Below, piece by piece: positions 8,113-15,884 of a stretch of 64,000 nucleotides of DNA. The notes below the pieces were generated by a model. It saw nothing but the letters and a program-made list of their open reading frames with translations. It had not been told where the DNA came from and did no database searches. Position numbers and translations under genes: made by a program. Within the stretch, counting starts at the first letter, position 1; the number at the start of each line of letters is the position of its first letter. The stretch is from Pseudovibrio sp000156235 (GTDB taxonomy: Bacteria > Pseudomonadota > Alphaproteobacteria > Rhizobiales > Stappiaceae), in NCBI RefSeq assembly GCF_000156235.1, contig NZ_DS996808.1, positions 124,001 through 188,000 of the forward strand. Reading direction: 5' to 3'.

Positions 8113-10179
8113 CTAGTAGGCGACGGATGGCAGCCATGTGGCCAGCGGCGGCATGTAGTACACCAGCATCAGGCCCAGCAGCTGTAGCAGCACGAATGGA
8201 ATGATACCGCGGTAGATGTCAGTTAGCTTGATCTCTGGTGGACACACGCCCTTCAGGTAGAACAAGGCGAAGCCAACGGGCGGTGTCAGGAACGATGTCT
8301 GCAGAGTTACCGCCACAAGGATCACGAACCAGATCAGCGCAGGCTCATCAATCACGCCATAGCCGCCAATGTCGAGGCCAAGACCGTTGATGATTGGACG
8401 CATCAGCGGCAGCACGATCAGGGTAATCTCGATCCAATCCAGCACGAAGCCGAGCAGGAAGACGATGAATAGGATGAACAGAACAGTCCCGTTCGCGCCG
8501 AACCCGGTGGATGCCACCATTTCTTCGATCAGTGCGTCACCGCCCATCTCACGAAGGACGTAAGAGAAGATGGTGGCGCCAAGGAAGATAGCGAAGATGT
8601 AAGCAGTGGTGTTGAAGGTGGACTTCAGCACGTTGACCAGCTTGCGGAATGTGAGCTTGCGATAGCCAAGAGCCAACAGGGTCGCACCCAGAGCACCGAT
8701 ACCAGAGGCTTCAGTCGGAGTGGTCAGGCCTGCGAAGATGGAACCAAGCACTGCGAGGATCAGCAACAGAGTTGGCAGCGCTGCGATTAGAACATCTTTG
8801 ATCGCATGCCAGTCCGGAGCCTTTGCACCTTCTGGCACAGGAGCTGCATCACGCTTCACCAAAGCAATCACGAAGATGTACAGCAGGTACAGCATGCCAA
8901 TGATGATGCCGGGGAACACCGCCGCCATGAACAGATCACCCACGGACAGAGCCATCTGGTCTGCCATGATCACCAGCATGATAGATGGTGGAATGAGAAT
9001 ACCGAGCGTACCGGACGCAGACACCACACCTGCTGCGAGTGACTTGGAGTACTTCTGCTGCATCATGGATGGCAGGGACAGCACACCGAGCAGCACAACA
9101 GATGCACCGATGATACCGGTGGAGGCAGCAAGGATGATACCGATCAGCGTAACCGTGATTGCAAGACCACCGCGCACTGTACCAAACAGCTTCTGCATGG
9201 AGGTCATCAGGCGCTCAGCCACACCACTCTCATCCAGCATCAGGCCCATGAAGATGAACATTGGCAGCGCCACAAGCACGGCGTTGGACATGGTCGCATA
9301 AACGCGGTTTACGGTTGCGCCCAATGTCAGGTAGTCGAGGCCAGTGAACGTGCTCTCAAGGCCGGTCCACGCCATGTGGTCGTTATCAAACAGGTAAGCC
9401 AGACCGCAATAAGCGATACCGACACCTGCCAGCACCCAGGCAACTGGATAGCCAGAGAAGAGCAGCGCAATGAAAGTGAGGAACATTGCGATGACGAGCT
9501 TCTCTTCGGTTGTCTCCACGAGGAAAGACAGGCCGTAGGCAACCACGGCAAAGCCCAGGAATGCAAGGAGGATGAGGCGGATGCCCTTCCCTTTTCGCTC
9601 GCTCTCACTGTTGACCCAGATTGCGTGAACGTCGTGAATGAGGCGGGCGAGCGCTGCAACTCCTAGAAGGACAAAGCTTAAGGGGATGATTGCTTTGAAG
9701 GCCCAACGTGCAGGCAAGCCTGTTGGGCTGGAGGAGCGTTCGCCAACGCGGAAACTGTCGTAGAAATAGTCGTAGCCCTGATCCACCATCAGATAGATGA
9801 ACGGAACCAGAAGCGCCAAAATACCAATAATCTCAATGAAGCGCTGGGTGCGTGGGCTCAGCTGCATGTGCAGCAGGTCAACGCGTACGTGACTGTCTGT
9901 CACCAGTGCGTAGGAAATACCCACCATGGTCACCAGACCGTAGAGGTGCCATTGCAGTTCATCAAGCTTAGGGAAGTTGTAGTTAAACAGGTAGCGCATT
10001 GTTACCTGAGTGACGATTGCGAGGATCAGGAACAGGTTGGCCCACATAACCACGTGGCCAACGCCCTTTACAAAGTGATCCAGTGCAACGGCTATGGGTT
10101 GTTTGTCAGTGTCTTCGTGCTCGAGAATTTCTTCAAAGAGCTCAATCGGATCTGAAGTGTCCTGAGGATTTTTTATCAT
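8113..10179 (-). CDS. Fused TRAP permease (DctQ-DctM)
   Basis: About 688 residues, combining small and large TRAP membrane subunits in one chain. The first ~200 residues have four membrane helices with the DctQ-type RYLFNYNFPKLDELQWHLYG. The rest matches DctM, with LGILIPPSIMLVIMADQMAL and FLTPPVGFALFYLKGVCPPE. Fused QM proteins are well known in TAXI and some DctP systems. The frame extends to a GTG at 10188; the ATG at 10179 has AAGAG at an 8-base spacing and is preferred. The gene sits between dctP and dld. Confidence 0.92.
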   Translation of the reverse strand: MIKNPQDTSDPIELFEEILEHEDTDKQPIAVALDHFVKGVGHVVMWANLFLILAIVTQVTMRYLFNYNFPKLDELQWHLYGLVTMVGISYALVTDSHVRVDLLHMQLSPRTQRFIEIIGILALLVPFIYLMVDQGYDYFYDSFRVGERSSSPTGLPARWAFKAIIPLSFVLLGVAALARLIHDVHAIWVNSESERKGKGIRLILLAFLGFAVVAYGLSFLVETTEEKLVIAMFLTFIALLFSGYPVAWVLAGVGIAYCGLAYLFDNDHMAWTGLESTFTGLDYLTLGATVNRVYATMSNAVLVALPMFIFMGLMLDESGVAERLMTSMQKLFGTVRGGLAITVTLIGIILAASTGIIGASVVLLGVLSLPSMMQQKYSKSLAAGVVSASGTLGILIPPSIMLVIMADQMALSVGDLFMAAVFPGIIIGMLYLLYIFVIALVKRDAAPVPEGAKAPDWHAIKDVLIAALPTLLLILAVLGSIFAGLTTPTEASGIGALGATLLALGYRKLTFRKLVNVLKSTFNTTAYIFAIFLGATIFSYVLREMGGDALIEEMVASTGFGANGTVLFILFIVFLLGFVLDWIEITLIVLPLMRPIINGLGLDIGGYGVIDEPALIWFVILVAVTLQTSFLTPPVGFALFYLKGVCPPEIKLTDIYRGIIPFVLLQLLGLMLVYYMPPLATWLPSVAY

Positions 10180-10240
10180 AGCATTCACTCTTGCAGGTCA
10201 ACGCCGCAACTATCTGGGCTGGAAGGCTGAGGCCAATAGC

Positions 10241-10274
10241 AAAAAAGGGAGCGGCAAAAGGGGGAGCCGCTCCC
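10241..10274 (-). terminator. Intrinsic terminator or attenuator between dctP and dctQM
   Basis: GGGAGCGGC at 10247-10255 pairs with GCCGCTCCC at 10266-10274. Read on the minus strand, the stem is followed at once by TTTTTT (10246-10241), the form of a full intrinsic terminator. It begins 10 bases beyond the dctP stop, so permease and dld expression must come from read-through or a second promoter. Confidence 0.8.
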
Positions 10275-10283
10275 AAGTTTTTA

Positions 10284-11348
10284 TTATTTACGCGGCAGGA
10301 ACGCGTTTTCTTTCCAGATTTTGTAGTTGTCGCGGAACTGGTTCAGGTCAGCCAGAACCTTCGCGAAGAACGCATCGTTCGCAGCTTCTTCCTGAGCAAC
10401 TTCGTCCCAGGTTGAGCGGAATACGTCGAGCATTTCAGGAGACCACTGCTTGATCTGAACGCCATTGTTGTTGACGTTGTCGAGCAGAGCTTCGTGCTGG
10501 ATTGCTTCACCTTCTGCAAAGCTGTCAGTCACAGATGCCTTACAGGCGTTCTCAATGATTGCTCTGTTGGTGTCGCTGGTTTTGTTCCAGACGTCTTTGT
10601 TGATCAGCAGCTCAAAGACAGTTGCCTGCTGGTGCCAGCCCGGGAAGTAATTATACTTTACCAGTTTGTGGAAGCCGAGGCGTGCATCGATCGCTGGCAT
10701 GGAGAATTCGGTCGCGTCGATCGCGCCTTTTTCAAGCGCCGGGAAGATTTCGCCACCTGGCAGCAGGGAAGTCGCAACGCCGAGTTTCTGCATCACCTTA
10801 CCGCCAAGACCGAAGAAGCGCATCTTCAGGCCTTTGAGGTCTTCTGGGGAGTTGATCTCTTTGGAGAACCAGCCGGATGTCTCAGGAGCGATGATCGCAC
10901 ATGGCAGAACTTTTACGTTGTAGCCAGCCTGATCGTACATTTCCTGATAAAGGGACAGGCCGTTACCGTAGTAGAGCCATGCAGCGTATTCACCAGCTTC
11001 CGGGCCGAACGGAACGGCAGAAAACAGCGGGGCAGCTGGGATTTTACCTGCCCAGTAACCTGCTGTGGTGTAACCGGAGTTGATCTTGCCGGAAGAAACG
11101 GCGTCGAGAATTTCGAATGGTGGAACCAGCTTGCCCGGCTCATACACCTTCATTTTGATAGAGCCGCCGGACATCAGCTTCAGCTGGTCAGCGACGCGAG
11201 GAATTGGGCTACCCAGACCTGGCAGAGAGGTTGAGAAAGCGATTGGCGTCTTGAGCAGCAGTTTGTCGGCTGCATTCGCAATTGGAGCTGCGAGCACAGA
11301 TGCAGCGACAGAGGCGGCGAGAGCAAGGCTTAAGACAGATTTTTTCAT
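10284..11348 (-). CDS. dctP: TRAP solute-binding protein, TakP/lactate-type
   Basis: 354 residues with a Sec signal peptide ending near PIANAADK. The pattern SGYTTAGYWAGKIPAAPLFS, FGPEAGEYAAWLYYGNGL, and GGEIFPALEKGAIDATEFS resembles the TakP-like branch of DctP proteins that bind 2-oxo or 2-hydroxy monocarboxylates. The ATG at 11348 is preceded by GGAGGAAAC and begins the signal peptide; the longer upstream frame has no SD. Together with dld this points to lactate as ligand (inference). A terminator-like hairpin follows the gene. Confidence 0.9.
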   Translation of the reverse strand: MKKSVLSLALAASVAASVLAAPIANAADKLLLKTPIAFSTSLPGLGSPIPRVADQLKLMSGGSIKMKVYEPGKLVPPFEILDAVSSGKINSGYTTAGYWAGKIPAAPLFSAVPFGPEAGEYAAWLYYGNGLSLYQEMYDQAGYNVKVLPCAIIAPETSGWFSKEINSPEDLKGLKMRFFGLGGKVMQKLGVATSLLPGGEIFPALEKGAIDATEFSMPAIDARLGFHKLVKYNYFPGWHQQATVFELLINKDVWNKTSDTNRAIIENACKASVTDSFAEGEAIQHEALLDNVNNNGVQIKQWSPEMLDVFRSTWDEVAQEEAANDAFFAKVLADLNQFRDNYKIWKENAFLPRK

Positions 11349-11687
11349 GTTTCCTCCAAATGGCATTCGGCTGCTAAACGCACTTTTGCGCTGTCCTCCC
11401 AAGCAGCTGATTGCTGGTAAATAATATTGACCTCTAAAATAAATCAAGAAATATATTTTGCGGTTTTAGCCGTTTTTCGGGCTTGACACGCGTGTAAATA
11501 CTAATGGTGCGGTTGCGTATAAATTTTGGAATTTTGTGCCTAGGGAATGGAAATTAAGCGGTAAAACAACGTATTAGTGCGTAATACATGCTTTGATATA
11601 TCAATATTGTGGCTCTCTGGCCTCTTCCTCTTGAATTGGAAAATAAAATCGACCAATATTGGATTTGTGTCCGGCGGGAAGTGTAAA
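11349..11687. promoter_or_regulatory. Divergent control region between dctP and the FadR-type regulator
   Basis: 339 AT-rich bases with no convincing gene. Contains several short dyads: GTATTA-N5-TAATAC at 11571-11587, TTGATATATCAA at 11593-11604 and CCAATATTGG at 11653-11662. FadR/GlcC/LldR regulators bind short dyads of this kind, but I cannot say which is the operator. A TTGACA at 11483-11488 may be a plus-strand -35 element; no well-placed -10 is obvious. Confidence 0.5.
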
Positions 11688-12473
11688 ATGGTGTCTGTAG
11701 ATAATCTTTTTGAGCCGATCGATCACGATACAGTGGTGGATTCTGTAACTGAACAGATCGAGGGTCTCATTCTGGCCGGTGTGCTGAAAGAGGGTACGAA
11801 GCTGCCTTCTGAAAGGGACATTTCAGAGCGCATGGGCGTGTCTCGTCCCAAGGTTCGTGAGGCGCTGAAGCGTCTGGAGGATTCCAATCTCATAACCATT
11901 CGCCATGGAGAAGGATCGTTCATCGCGCCTTTGATCAGCGCGGCAATGAGCCCTGCCCTGATCAACCTGATCAGCCGAAACCAGACGGCTTTTTACGATT
12001 ACCTTGAATATCGCCGAGTTCAGGAGGGTTTTGCCGCTCGTTTGGCTGCGGAGCGCGCAACGAAACTGGATCTTGAGCGCTTGGAGGCGATCCTTGAAAA
12101 CCTGCGGGATGCACAGGCTCGGGCGGATGATATCGCCTCAAAAAAGAACGACATCGCCTTCCATCTTGCAATCGTTGATGCCAGTCACAACGCCATGCTC
12201 ATTCATATGATGTCATCTATTTATGAGCTGACTCAAAAAGGTGTCTTCTATAACCGAGAGTTTCTGCGCTCGATTGACGGTACGGGCGAGCAGTTGCTGG
12301 AGCAGCACGAGGAAATTGGCCGCGCGATCTTCAGTCGTAATGGTGCTAAGGCAGAAGAAGCTGCGCATCGCCATATTGACTTCGTGGAGACGTCTTTCCG
12401 TCTGGGGCAGGATCAGCAACGCCGCGAACTCATCTCTTCAAAACTCTATGCTCTGCAAAGAGGTGAAGAATAA
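11688..12473 (+). CDS. FadR-subfamily GntR regulator (lactate/organic-acid responsive)
   Basis: 261 residues. Winged helix at about residues 12-75 (LPSERDISERMGVSRPKVRE, then LIxIRHGEGSFI), followed by an all-helical FCD ligand domain with the D...H...H metal site region (KKNDIAFHLAIVDASHN, GAKAEEAAHRHIDF). FCD regulators of this type sense lactate, glycolate, pyruvate or similar acids. The ATG at 11688 is chosen because GGGAAG precedes it and the winged helix starts soon after. Divergent from the dctP-dctQM-dld operon, which it very probably controls. Confidence 0.85.
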   Translation: MVSVDNLFEPIDHDTVVDSVTEQIEGLILAGVLKEGTKLPSERDISERMGVSRPKVREALKRLEDSNLITIRHGEGSFIAPLISAAMSPALINLISRNQTAFYDYLEYRRVQEGFAARLAAERATKLDLERLEAILENLRDAQARADDIASKKNDIAFHLAIVDASHNAMLIHMMSSIYELTQKGVFYNREFLRSIDGTGEQLLEQHEEIGRAIFSRNGAKAEEAAHRHIDFVETSFRLGQDQQRRELISSKLYALQRGEE

Positions 12474-12522
12474 TTACCACTGTTACGTATTGGGAAGCTC
12501 TGCCGTTTCCCATTCAGTGAAG

Positions 12523-12556
12523 GATCATTCGCAAGCGTGCCTCACGAATGATCTTT
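12523..12556. terminator. Stem-loop between convergent genes
   Basis: GATCATTCG at 12523-12531 pairs with CGAATGATC at 12545-12553, 13-base loop, followed by TTT on the plus strand. Probably ends the FadR-type gene and perhaps the convergent DUF2478 gene. Confidence 0.55.
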
Positions 12557-12568
12557 GGGCTAAGGTGC

Positions 12569-13054
12569 TTAGCGGTTCTCAATCCATGCTTTCAGGTCAG
12601 CAACGTTTGGCTCAATAAACTCCGCCATGCCGCCAGAGAACTCTTTGAAGGCGTCAATGTTGATGTCATTCGTGCCGACGAGCACTGACGCGCCGCTTTC
12701 CAGCGCTTTTACAATCAGATCCCTAAAGCCGCTGCCATTGGCTTCCTGTTCGCCAAACTTGTTCAGGATGAACACATCAAACGGCTGGTCAATGCGCTGA
12801 GACACCTCGCCGGCAGCTTGTGCAAGTGCTGATGTGTCCAGTCGGCAACCGGAAGATTCCTTGCCAAGAGATTGAGTGATCGAGATCTGTGGGCCATCTG
12901 GCAGGACGAGCACGTCCATGTCGCAGCGGTGACGATCTTCGTTCACTGTTTCTGCCTGCACAATACCGCAAGTCCGTATGCCGTCTTCCCGAAGTTTCTC
13001 GGAGAGTTCTGTCAGCACCAGTTTTCCTTTTGGCAGGGTGTAAGCAATTCTCAT
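12569..13054 (-). CDS. DUF2478-like protein
   Basis: 161 residues. Resembles the DUF2478 family of small cytosolic proteins of unknown function, which have a nucleotide-binding-like fold and often lie near molybdenum or anaerobic respiration genes. Visible: RIAYTLPKGK at the N-terminus in place of a P-loop, the CGIVQAE strand, the RCDMDVLVLPDG strand and FDVFILNKFGEQEANGSG, which is very characteristic of the family. SD AAGGAAG lies 7 bases before the ATG. It is codirectional with the FeeM-like gene 178 bases upstream. Family assignment is fairly secure, function is not. Confidence 0.75.
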   Translation of the reverse strand: MRIAYTLPKGKLVLTELSEKLREDGIRTCGIVQAETVNEDRHRCDMDVLVLPDGPQISITQSLGKESSGCRLDTSALAQAAGEVSQRIDQPFDVFILNKFGEQEANGSGFRDLIVKALESGASVLVGTNDINIDAFKEFSGGMAEFIEPNVADLKAWIENR

Positions 13055-13104
13055 CAGGGGTCTTCCTTGCGCTTCTGTTTTTTCAGCTATGTGAAAACTC
13101 TCAT

Positions 13105-13131
13105 ATCAAACTGTAATAATCCTAGTTTGAT
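13105..13131. promoter_or_regulatory. Inverted repeat upstream of the DUF2478 gene
   Basis: ATCAAACT at 13105-13112 and AGTTTGAT at 13124-13131, spaced by 11 bases. It lies 50 bases before the DUF2478 start codon in a 177-base gap, so it is a candidate operator or leader hairpin. Confidence 0.4.
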
Positions 13132-13231
13132 CTACGCAAGGTTACCCCTGCGGCGAATGCGCACAATCTTCTTTCCAAGGCAGACTTTGCACATTCATTG
13201 CAGGATGAAAAGTGTGGCTACTGTCTCTGGT

Positions 13232-14494
13232 TTAGCCTGCATGTGCCAGTTCTGGCGGATGAAAAGCCTCTGCAAGGATATCTGTCAGGCGTGCTGGTGG
13301 CTTTGGCGATGTCGCATTGTTGAGTAGTTCCCTTACTTGTGGGGATGAAGTCGGGTCGAAACGAACAATCGCATTCGGTCCGCCAGTCAGCGTGATGGAT
13401 TGTACCTTTATAGGCGATTGTGCGTAGGTGCCAAGAAGCAGCCGGAGCTCCTTTGCATTCAGTAACTCATAAGGTTTGGGCGTGGTCAGATGGACTCTGT
13501 CGGTCTCGATGCGGCGCAGGACAACTGGCGTTTCCATGTTGGTTCTGAGGCGTACAAGACCCGCTATATCCGTGTCCATGAGTGCGGAGGTCACCTCCTG
13601 TGCGCCGAAAAGGTGATCGTGCTCATGTGTGGGGTAGTGGCGCCGGAGCAGTTTCAGCTCATCCGGTGTCAGCGAAGCTGCGCCCTGGATTGGGCCATGA
13701 AGGAAGTGCTCCAACTCTTTTGCACTCCAGCGATTACCGTCATAAGCTGCCGACACTTTGCTTAGCTTTTGAAAGCTGTCGAACTCATATTCCATGTAGT
13801 ATTTGAAGAGGTTGCGCTCCTCGGGAGTGTCACCATAGACCCTCAGGTAATCGGCGTGCATCTCAGTGAAGTTTAGATAAGCTCCGGTTGCTGTTGTGCC
13901 GTTCACGTAATCGAACGCATCAATCACTTCGTGGCTTAAACGCCTGAAGAGCAGAAGTGCCTCGTAGAAATCCATGTGCTTTGGAGTGCAAGCCATGACG
14001 AGATCGTGGATGCCCAAATCCTCTCTTGCGACCTGAAACATGTACTTCAGCAAGGCGTGGATGAGTGACCCCTCCTGAGAGCGGTAATCCGGGTGAACTG
14101 TGAGTGAGGAGGCTTCAGCGATGCGGCGGTCCCACTTGGTGATGTGATCCAGAGAGAAAATCTGCTCAACAGGCAGTTCTTCCTGAGACTTCACGATAAC
14201 CGTTGTGGTTGCGATGACGGTATCACCCTGCTTTGCGATGAGAGTGTAGCTGGATGGGAGGATGTAGTAGGGCGTGAACCTGTAGCCCGTACCGTCCTCC
14301 TTCATGTAACCCACCTGAGTATAAGAGTCGTAGAGTAACTTGCAGACCTGGGTGAGCTCTTCAGGTGTATCTGCTTGTTTGAAAATGACGCCTGCAGGAG
14401 GGCTGTTTTGCAGCTTTACCCTTCTGCGGAAAATGGAAAACTTTCGCGATCTGGCCGCTTCATGATTTGCGCAGTGCTGATTTGTATTGATCAT
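13232..14494 (-). CDS. FeeM-like N-acyltransferase with C-terminal extension
   Basis: 420 residues. Residues ~25-240 resemble the N-acyl amino acid synthase FeeM group, a GNAT/LuxI-like acyltransferase fold: QVCKLLYDSYTQVGYM, the YTLIAKQGDTVIATTTV strands, then EASSLTVHPDYRSQEGSLI with HALLKYMF, and ACTPKHMDFYEALLLFRR. FeeM-type enzymes join a fatty acyl chain, usually from acyl-ACP, to an amino acid or amine. The last ~180 residues have no domain I can name; the stretch LVRLRTNMETPVVLRRIETD may be a small beta domain. The ATG at 14494 has AGGTGA at a 6-base spacing; a TTG six bases upstream would sit on the SD. Divergent from the E1-like gene. Confidence 0.65.
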   Translation of the reverse strand: MINTNQHCANHEAARSRKFSIFRRRVKLQNSPPAGVIFKQADTPEELTQVCKLLYDSYTQVGYMKEDGTGYRFTPYYILPSSYTLIAKQGDTVIATTTVIVKSQEELPVEQIFSLDHITKWDRRIAEASSLTVHPDYRSQEGSLIHALLKYMFQVAREDLGIHDLVMACTPKHMDFYEALLLFRRLSHEVIDAFDYVNGTTATGAYLNFTEMHADYLRVYGDTPEERNLFKYYMEYEFDSFQKLSKVSAAYDGNRWSAKELEHFLHGPIQGAASLTPDELKLLRRHYPTHEHDHLFGAQEVTSALMDTDIAGLVRLRTNMETPVVLRRIETDRVHLTTPKPYELLNAKELRLLLGTYAQSPIKVQSITLTGGPNAIVRFDPTSSPQVRELLNNATSPKPPARLTDILAEAFHPPELAHAG

Positions 14495-14599
14495 GCTCAA
14501 TCACCTTTACTTGAACAATCTCGCTTGTTGCAGAATAAAAATCAAAATTACCTAAAGTTATAATTCTGCAATGCTTTGGTGAATCTGAATAGAATAAAA

Positions 14600-14621
14600 A
14601 TAATATTAACGTTAATATTAT
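14600..14621. promoter_or_regulatory. Perfect 22-bp AT-rich palindrome in the divergent promoter region
   Basis: Perfect palindrome centred on TTAACGTTAA (14606-14615), extended six bases each side. It lies in a very AT-rich gap, 106 bases before the FeeM-like start and 142 bases before the E1-like start. A TTGACA at 14630-14635 follows closely. It is a strong candidate operator for a dimeric regulator controlling both genes. Confidence 0.55.
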
Positions 14622-14762
14622 AATTAACATTGACAAATACTTGTTATGATAAAAATATGCTTAGTTGGGTTGTGTTTTAAATTTAAGCGCAATCGATAAA
14701 TTATATTACTGAGCGCGTTGAGCACTTGGATTGAATTCACGTTTTATTTGTGGAGGAAGGCA

Positions 14763-15665
14763 TTGACTGTTTTAGCTGCATCCCAAGTTCCTGAGGTATC
14801 ACCGGTCGCAAGCGCCGGATTTTCCTATGAAGCTGCATTTTCCAGAAACATTGGATGGGTCACTGAAGAGGAGCAACAACTGCTTCGAGGCAAGCGGGTT
14901 GCCATTGCCGGAATGGGTGGTGTTGGCGGCATCCATGCCGTTACGCTGGCGCGCCTGGGCATTGGCGCGTTCAGCGTGGCAGATTTTGATCACTTCGATA
15001 TCGTTAACTTCAATCGCCAGATTGGCGCAACCGTCAGCACACTTCAGGAGCCGAAGGTCTCGGTGATGTCCGAGCAAGTGCGAAACATCAACCCGGAGGC
15101 GGATCTTCGTGTGTTTCCTGACGGAGTAACAGATGAGAATATCGATGCCTTCCTGGAAGGCGTGGACATGTTCGTTGATGGGTTCGATTTCTTCGTGCTT
15201 GGCATGCGACGCAAAGTGTTTGCGAAGTGTCGTGAACTTGGTATTCCGGCTGTGACTGCTGCGCCTCTTGGTATGGGGACTGCCTATCTATGCTTCACAC
15301 CTGATGGCATGAGCTTTGAGGACTACTTCCAGTTTGAAGGTGAAGACGAGCTGCATCAGTACTTCAAGTTCCTGCTCGGTCTTGCCCCAAGTGCGTTACA
15401 CCGCCATTCATTGGTTGATACCTCTCAATTGAACCTGAGTGAGGAGCGCGGCCCCTCTACGGCTGCTGGGTGCCAGTTGGCTGCAGGTGTTGTCGGTGCG
15501 CAGGCCGTGAAGTTGCTGCTTGGTCGCGGGCCTTTGAAACCTGCCCCTTGGTATCATCACTTTGATGCCTACGAGGGTAAGTTCGTCACCAAGCGCCTCC
15601 CTTCTGGAAATAGCAACTTCTTCCAAAAGTTGAAGCTTAAGAAAACGATGAAGATGTTTTCTTAG
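14763..15665 (+). CDS. E1/ThiF/MoeB-like adenylyltransferase family protein
   Basis: 300 residues. A Rossmann-type nucleotide site GMGGVGG is at residues 50-56, with ADFDHFDIVNFNRQIG at about 73-88, matching the E1 superfamily acidic residue, Asn and Arg used for ATP and adenylate. I see no CxxC pairs for the structural zinc found in MoeB/ThiF, and no rhodanese domain. A later GPSTAAGCQLAAG could supply a Cys. Family members adenylate a C-terminal carboxylate of a protein or small acid. The start is TTG at 14763, six bases after GGAGG; the longer frame has no SD. Divergent from the FeeM-like gene and followed by a stem-loop. Confidence 0.8.
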   Translation: MTVLAASQVPEVSPVASAGFSYEAAFSRNIGWVTEEEQQLLRGKRVAIAGMGGVGGIHAVTLARLGIGAFSVADFDHFDIVNFNRQIGATVSTLQEPKVSVMSEQVRNINPEADLRVFPDGVTDENIDAFLEGVDMFVDGFDFFVLGMRRKVFAKCRELGIPAVTAAPLGMGTAYLCFTPDGMSFEDYFQFEGEDELHQYFKFLLGLAPSALHRHSLVDTSQLNLSEERGPSTAAGCQLAAGVVGAQAVKLLLGRGPLKPAPWYHHFDAYEGKFVTKRLPSGNSNFFQKLKLKKTMKMFS

Positions 15666-15688
15666 GAGCAGGTCTCTAAGTTTTGGTG

Positions 15689-15715
15689 CGCGCAGGATAA
15701 AACTTGTCCTGCGCG
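15689..15715 (+). terminator. Stem-loop after the E1-like gene
   Basis: CGCGCAGGA at 15689-15697 pairs with TCCTGCGCG at 15707-15715, with a 9-base loop, followed by TGTTCTGTTTT. Probably ends the E1-like transcript, making the ABC-nnrS operon a separate unit. Confidence 0.6.
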
Positions 15716-15752
15716 TGTTCTGTTTTGGAGATTTTGGAGCATTGCACGATTT

Positions 15753-15775
15753 AATATGAGTTAAAATCTCATATT
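15753..15775. promoter_or_regulatory. Inverted repeat upstream of ABC-nnrS operon
   Basis: AATATGAG at 15753-15760 and CTCATATT at 15768-15775 with a 7-base spacer, directly before the FNR-like box. Candidate second regulator site. Confidence 0.4.
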
Positions 15776-15776
15776 A

Positions 15777-15790
15777 TTGACTTTCGTCAA
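15777..15790 (+). promoter_or_regulatory. CRP/FNR-family (NnrR/DNR-like) box
   Basis: TTGACTTTCGTCAA, a perfect TTGAC-N4-GTCAA dyad. It fits the TTG-N8-CAA pattern of FNR, NnrR and DNR regulators. A TACAGT at 15815-15820 lies where a -10 element is expected for a box centred near -41.5. It precedes an operon that contains nnrS, a gene often under NO-responsive FNR-type control. Confidence 0.65.
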
Positions 15791-15884
15791 ATAAGAGCGC
15801 CCGGGAACGTGATCTACAGTTCTTGCAACTCATTCGCATTTGCGAACTGCCCGTTTTCTATCCCTTTTCGATGGAAGCCCCGTA

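Noticed and set aside
14487..14500. TTGATCATGCTCAA, an FNR-like sequence at the FeeM-like start codon
   Set aside because: Overlaps the start codon and SD, and the second half-site is imperfect; more likely chance than the clean box at 15777-15790.
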